Positions 5,940 through 8,735 of a DNA stretch of 8,735 nucleotides are shown here, in pieces (position 1 is the stretch's first letter; every line of letters starts with the position of its first letter). The translations under genes were made by a program, and so were the position numbers. Under the pieces are notes generated by a model. The model saw only the letters and a program-made list of their open reading frames with translations. It made no database searches and was not told where the DNA came from. The stretch is from contig WGAD01000123.1 of assembly GCA_015489255.1 (NCBI GenBank), forward strand, positions 1-8,735, given 5' to 3'. Source of the DNA: Anaerolineales bacterium. GTDB taxonomy: Bacteria > Chloroflexota > Anaerolineae > Anaerolineales > Villigracilaceae.

Positions 5940-7986
5940 TTGGGGCCTCCTGCAAGGGGAAAACAACCGTAAACCGGCTGCCACGCCCCGGCTGGCTCCA
6001 CAGGGAGATCTGTCCGCCCAGGGCGGCGGCCAGCTGCTGCACGATGGACAAGCCCAACCCCACCCCCTGGATCTTCTTTCCCGGGCCGCTTTCCACCTGC
6101 TCGAAGGCCTGGAAGATGTAATCGTGCATGTCCTCGGGGATGCCGACGCCGGTATCTTCCACTTGCAGCGCCCAATGGGTTTCGTCTTGCCGCTGCAAGC
6201 GCACGAATACCCCTCCCTGCTCGGTGTATTTGATGGCGTTGTCCACCAGGTTGATCAGGATGTGCTCCAGCCAGTAGGTATCGCCCACCAATCGCGGGGG
6301 CAAGGCGGGGTCCACTTCTTGCTTGAAGGTCAGCCCCTTTTCTTCGGCAATGCGGACGTGCGGCTCAATTGCCTGCAAAAGGTCTTGCGGCGCAAAGGGC
6401 TGCGGGTTGATGCGTAATTTGCCGCTTTCCATCTCCGCGCGCAGCAACATGCCTTCGATGAAGCTGGCCAGCTGGCGCGCGCTGCTGATGATCGCTGCCA
6501 GGGGTTCGCGTTGGGACTCTTGCACTTCGCCAAAGACGCCGGTTTGCAGCATTTCGGCAAACCCGATGATGCCGCCCAGGGGGGTGCGCATATCGTGGCT
6601 GACGTTGGACAGCAGGCGGCTCTTCAGCGCGCTGGCCGCTTCCGCCGCTTCTTTGGCTGCGCGCAATTCTTCTTCCAGTTTCTTCTGCTGGGTGACATCC
6701 TGCTTGATAGCCACATAGTGCGTAATGGCCCCGCCGCTCATCACCGGCGCGATCGTCTGAAACTCCCAATAAAGCGTGCCGTCTTTGCGGCGGTTGATCA
6801 TCTCACCCTGCCAGACGTGCCCGCTTTCGATCGTATCCCACAGGTCGCGGTAGAATTCCGGCGGATGCTTGCCCGATTTCAAGATGTTGGGCGTCTTGCC
6901 TTGCACCTCGTCCCAGGAATAGCCGGTCACTTTCTCGAAAGCCGGGTTGACGTATTGAAAAACGCCGTTGGCATCCGTAATCACCACACCGGTGGCCGCG
7001 TGTTCCACTGCCTTTTGCAATTGCCGGATCTGCGCCTCCGCCCGCTTGCGCGCGGTGATGTCCACGCTGTATTCCACCATTTGGACAACGTTGCCCTCTT
7101 CGTCAAACAACGGATAACCACGCACCTCTGCGTAATAAGGCGTGCCATCCTGTTGGAAGTGAATGTGCTCAGTGGCATAAGGCCTGCGTTGTTCCTGCAC
7201 GCGCTGCAAAGGGCAGGGATGATCGTCTCCGCCGCAGGGCGTGGAGCGATTGTGCGTCAAGGCGTAGCAGGTCGTCCGTTCTTCTACCAGGCCCAGCTCG
7301 CGCGCTGCTTTGTTCGCCAGGTGGATGCGATAATCGGCGACATTGACAACGTAAAAAGGCGACTGGATGCCGTCGATCACCCGCTGCAAGTAATCGCTCT
7401 GCCGGCGCAAAGAAGCCTCCGCCGCCCGTCGTTCTCTTTGATCTCTCATGCGCAGCCAGACGGCCAGCCCCAGCAGCAAGACAGAGATAAAATGCAGGCG
7501 GATATCGAAAGGCGGCGTATCCACCTGCATCCCGTACAGCACGGCTCCCGTGGCCGCGCCCTGGGCGAGGGCAAAGAGGAAGTAATCCTTCAGGTCGAGC
7601 AAGATGAAGGCCATCATCAGGCCAAAGAGCAACCAGACCTCCATCTCCAGGTTGCCGCCGGGGTTCGTGTTCAGCGCCGTATCCACCAAGACGTCCACCG
7701 TCCAGCCGATCAGCATGACCCAGCTGGCCGGGCGATACCAGCGCCGCGCCAGTTGGACGCCGATCAGAACCGCCAACGCCCCGCCGACGATCAGCCAAAG
7801 TTCGTAATGCTCCATCTGATCGCGGTGCAAGGCCACCCCCCAGATCAATTCGGGGATGAAATAAACCCCCAACACAATGCCGCCGATGACCATCGTCAGG
7901 CGGGCGCGGGCGTAGTCGTCCAGGTTTTCCTTCAGCGCGGGAGAAACCGAAAACCAGTTGCGGATAGAAGTAAAGAGAGCGTTCAT
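5929..7986 (-). CDS. Membrane PAS-PAS sensor histidine kinase
   Basis: Inner-membrane sensor kinase of 685 residues. The N-terminal part has about six hydrophobic segments (roughly 30-53, 62-80, 87-105, 114-131, 134-153, 163-179), ending in a basic cytoplasmic stretch (RMRDQRERR). PAS 1 spans about 198-313 and holds a Cys/His cluster, Cys240-x10-Cys251-x6-Cys258 with His245 and His256. PAS 2 spans about 320-433 (TGVVITDANGVFQYVNPAFE, then a PAC-like end in IKQDVTQQKK). A coiled linker leads to HisKA with phosphoacceptor His464 (NVSHDMRTPL), then HATPase_c with the N-box Asn583 (LVDNAIKYTE), Asp611 in VEDTGVGIP, F-box IFQAFEQV and GVGLGLSIV (641-649). All catalytic boxes are intact. The start ATG 7986 lies 6 nt after TATAAT, which indicates a leaderless start; a 31-residue upstream extension is not supported. 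The signal sensed is unknown; the cognate regulator follows directly. Confidence 0.93.
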   Translation of the reverse strand: MNALFTSIRNWFSVSPALKENLDDYARARLTMVIGGIVLGVYFIPELIWGVALHRDQMEHYELWLIVGGALAVLIGVQLARRWYRPASWVMLIGWTVDVLVDTALNTNPGGNLEMEVWLLFGLMMAFILLDLKDYFLFALAQGAATGAVLYGMQVDTPPFDIRLHFISVLLLGLAVWLRMRDQRERRAAEASLRRQSDYLQRVIDGIQSPFYVVNVADYRIHLANKAARELGLVEERTTCYALTHNRSTPCGGDDHPCPLQRVQEQRRPYATEHIHFQQDGTPYYAEVRGYPLFDEEGNVVQMVEYSVDITARKRAEAQIRQLQKAVEHAATGVVITDANGVFQYVNPAFEKVTGYSWDEVQGKTPNILKSGKHPPEFYRDLWDTIESGHVWQGEMINRRKDGTLYWEFQTIAPVMSGGAITHYVAIKQDVTQQKKLEEELRAAKEAAEAASALKSRLLSNVSHDMRTPLGGIIGFAEMLQTGVFGEVQESQREPLAAIISSARQLASFIEGMLLRAEMESGKLRINPQPFAPQDLLQAIEPHVRIAEEKGLTFKQEVDPALPPRLVGDTYWLEHILINLVDNAIKYTEQGGVFVRLQRQDETHWALQVEDTGVGIPEDMHDYIFQAFEQVESGPGKKIQGVGLGLSIVQQLAAALGGQISLWSQPGRGSRFTVVFPLQEAPSEA
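5946..5951 (-). promoter_or_regulatory. Shine-Dalgarno deciding the GTG start of the response regulator
   Basis: AGGAGG on the minus strand (5951-5946), 6 nt before GTG 5939-5937, embedded in the last codons of the kinase gene. It supports reinitiation or coupled translation. Confidence 0.8.
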
Positions 7987-7992
7987 GTCGTC

Positions 7993-7998
7993 ATTATA
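7993..7998 (-). promoter_or_regulatory. -10 box of the kinase-regulator operon, leaderless spacing
   Basis: TATAAT on the minus strand (7998-7993), then 6 nt, then the ATG at 7986. The geometry is the same as TATAAT-N6-ATG at the metG leader. No good -35 is seen at 16-18 nt (best about 3 of 6 matches). TTGCAA at 8026-8021 is 22 nt away, too far for a standard promoter. Confidence 0.6.
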
Positions 7999-8045
7999 CA
8001 GGAAAGCCGCCGCGCTCGCATTGCAATTTCCCTGTTTGGTTTCAA

Positions 8046-8084
8046 CGCCTGTGGAGCGCCGAGTTTTCCCGCGCTCCACAGGCG
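8046..8084 (-). terminator. Strong hairpin after the cytochrome tail gene, without U-tract
   Basis: Perfect 14-bp stem CGCCTGTGGAGCGC (8046-8059) / GCGCTCCACAGGCG (8071-8084), loop of 11 nt. It begins 7 nt after the minus-strand stop codon at 8094-8092, so it is well placed to end that transcript. No T-run follows on the minus strand (TTGAAACC), as with the hairpin at 5502-5537. Confidence 0.62.
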
Positions 8085-8091
8085 CATGGTT

Positions 8092-8443
8092 TTACCCGGC
8101 CTCGCGCTTCAGGCGATCGTACCCCAGGGAAAGGAGGGTGAAAGCCAGGGCCAGGGACAGGGTCGCCAGAAGCAGCACGCGCCAATCCGGCCAGGCGCCG
8201 CCTTCCTGCGGCGCGGGGGTCGCCGTCAGCGTGACCAGCGGCGCATCGTTATGCAGACCGAAACCCGGGCCGGCTGCCGCAGAGGGGTGGGCGCCGGGCG
8301 TCGCCACACTGGCGCCAGCGGGCGTGGCGGCCACCTCGGAAGCCGGAGTGGCCGTGAGGAGGCCCGTCGGTTCCCCCGGTACGGTCGGCGTGGGGGTCGG
8401 GTTGCGCATCCAGGGCGGCCCGCCGCCGCCGCGGCGCACCGGC
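8092..8443 (-). CDS. C-terminal part of a membrane-anchored c-type cytochrome (5' broken at inverted repeat)
   Basis: Reading frame on the minus strand ending at TAA 8094-8092. It encodes a glycine-rich stretch, then a low-complexity Thr/Pro/Ala linker (NPTPTPTVPGEPTG, later TATPASEVAATPAG), then one transmembrane helix (about WRVLLLATLSLALAFTLLSLGY) and a short basic tail DRLKREAG. That pattern fits an extracytoplasmic domain tethered by a C-terminal anchor. The upstream domain is missing here: homology ends at the repeat edge (8443) and the frame meets a stop at 8454-8452. The same linker, read on the plus strand at 8621-8735, follows a cytochrome c domain, so the intact gene is probably cytochrome c domain + linker + anchor. 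The GTG at 8439 is internal and should not be taken as a start. Function as a cytochrome is inferred from the mirrored copy. Confidence 0.72.
8329..8443. repeat. Left arm of a perfect inverted repeat (at least 115 bp)
   Basis: Every base from 8329 to 8443 is complementary to 8735 down to 8621 (paired positions sum to 17064). I compared the arms in full and found no mismatch. Pairing stops sharply at 8443/8621. The outer end is set only by the end of the window, so the arms may be longer. Both arms lie in the Gly- and Thr/Pro-rich linker coding region. Confidence 0.97.
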
Positions 8444-8735
8444 CTTGAACGTCAAGGGTTTCCTGGAATCTACCAGCGACCAGGCCTTGCTGGCGATCAT
8501 CACCAACGGCGTGCCCGGCACTTCCATGCCCGCCTGGGGAGACCGGATGACGGAAAGCGATTTGCAAGCCCTGGTGGGGTTCATCCGGCAATGGGAGGCC
8601 ACCGCCCCCGAAGTGGCTGTGCCGGTGCGCCGCGGCGGCGGCGGGCCGCCCTGGATGCGCAACCCGACCCCCACGCCGACCGTACCGGGGGAACCGACGG
8701 GCCTCCTCACGGCCACTCCGGCTTCCGAGGTGGCC
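8444..8735 (+). CDS. Cytochrome c domain with start of Thr/Pro linker, partial at both ends
   Basis: Open plus-strand frame (first whole codon 8445) with no stop to the window end. Residues read LNVKGFLESTSDQALLAIIT, then NGVPGTSMPAWGDRM and SDLQALVGFIRQWE. That is the C-terminal half of a class I cytochrome c, with the axial Met ligand in the SMPAWG motif. The haem-attaching CxxCH, which should lie N-terminal, is absent because the frame is cut at the repeat junction (8443/8444), and no start codon or ribosome site is seen. After the domain it runs into VRRGGGGPPWMRNPTPTPTV, identical to the minus-strand frame at 8443-8329. It is best read as an inverted copy of the same gene, brought here by a fold-back rearrangement or artefact. 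Electron transfer outside the membrane is the inferred role. Confidence 0.75.
8621..8735. repeat. Right arm of the perfect inverted repeat
   Basis: Exact reverse complement of 8329-8443, separated from it by 177 bp of single-copy sequence (8444-8620). The window ends inside or at the end of this arm. Confidence 0.97.

Noticed and set aside
8092..8439. A complete small membrane protein starting at GTG 8439
   Set aside because: The GTG is a Val codon inside the linker, as shown by the mirrored copy, where the same codon follows the cytochrome c domain; no ribosome site precedes it.
6511..8448. 645-residue open frame on the plus strand opposite the kinase
   Set aside because: Shadow of the high-GC kinase gene: no recognisable domain, His/Gln/Arg-rich composition, no ribosome site, and it runs across the repeat junction.

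Overview
GC-rich bacterial chromosome fragment. I suspect a member of the Chloroflexota, perhaps Anaerolineae-like. The grounds are the Thr/Pro-rich linker style, the TATAAT-N6-ATG leaderless starts and the overall protein flavour; this is inference, not proof. Nothing in the main part looks phage- or transposon-derived. I see no tRNA, rRNA, CRISPR array or insertion sequence.

Left part, plus strand (1-2784): a tightly packed operon of three genes joined by ATGA overlaps. They are the C-terminal end of selA (selenocysteine synthase), an M24 family metallopeptidase (Xaa-Pro dipeptidase-like) and tsaD (tRNA t6A37 threonylcarbamoyltransferase). Two of the three act on tRNA.

Control region (2776-2968) and metG (2969-4750): a strong sigma70-type promoter sits on the end of tsaD and apparently starts a leaderless message directly on the ATG of a 31-codon ORF. 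That ORF carries ATG-ATG-ATG and ATG-ATG runs. It is followed by an intrinsic terminator whose U-tract ends 15 nt before the metG start codon. The segments can form mutually exclusive 1:2, 2:3 and 3:4 pairings like those of the trp and pheST attenuators. This looks like a leader-peptide attenuator controlling methionyl-tRNA synthetase by the supply of charged Met-tRNA. It is the most interesting system in the window.

Right part, minus strand (4796-8084), convergent with metG: read from right to left, a promoter with leaderless-type spacing drives a six-TM, two-PAS sensor histidine kinase. A single-domain response regulator is translationally coupled to it. A long U-tract-less hairpin follows, then a separate promoter and a family-4-like uracil-DNA glycosylase that has lost all four Fe-S cysteines.

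Right end (8092-8735): the tail of a membrane-anchored c-type cytochrome on the minus strand. It meets a perfect inverted repeat (8329-8443 / 8621-8735, arms of at least 115 bp, 177-bp spacer). The spacer carries the cytochrome c domain of apparently the same gene, but on the plus strand. This fold-back geometry most likely marks a chimeric or misassembled contig end, so gene structure beyond about 8328 should not be trusted.
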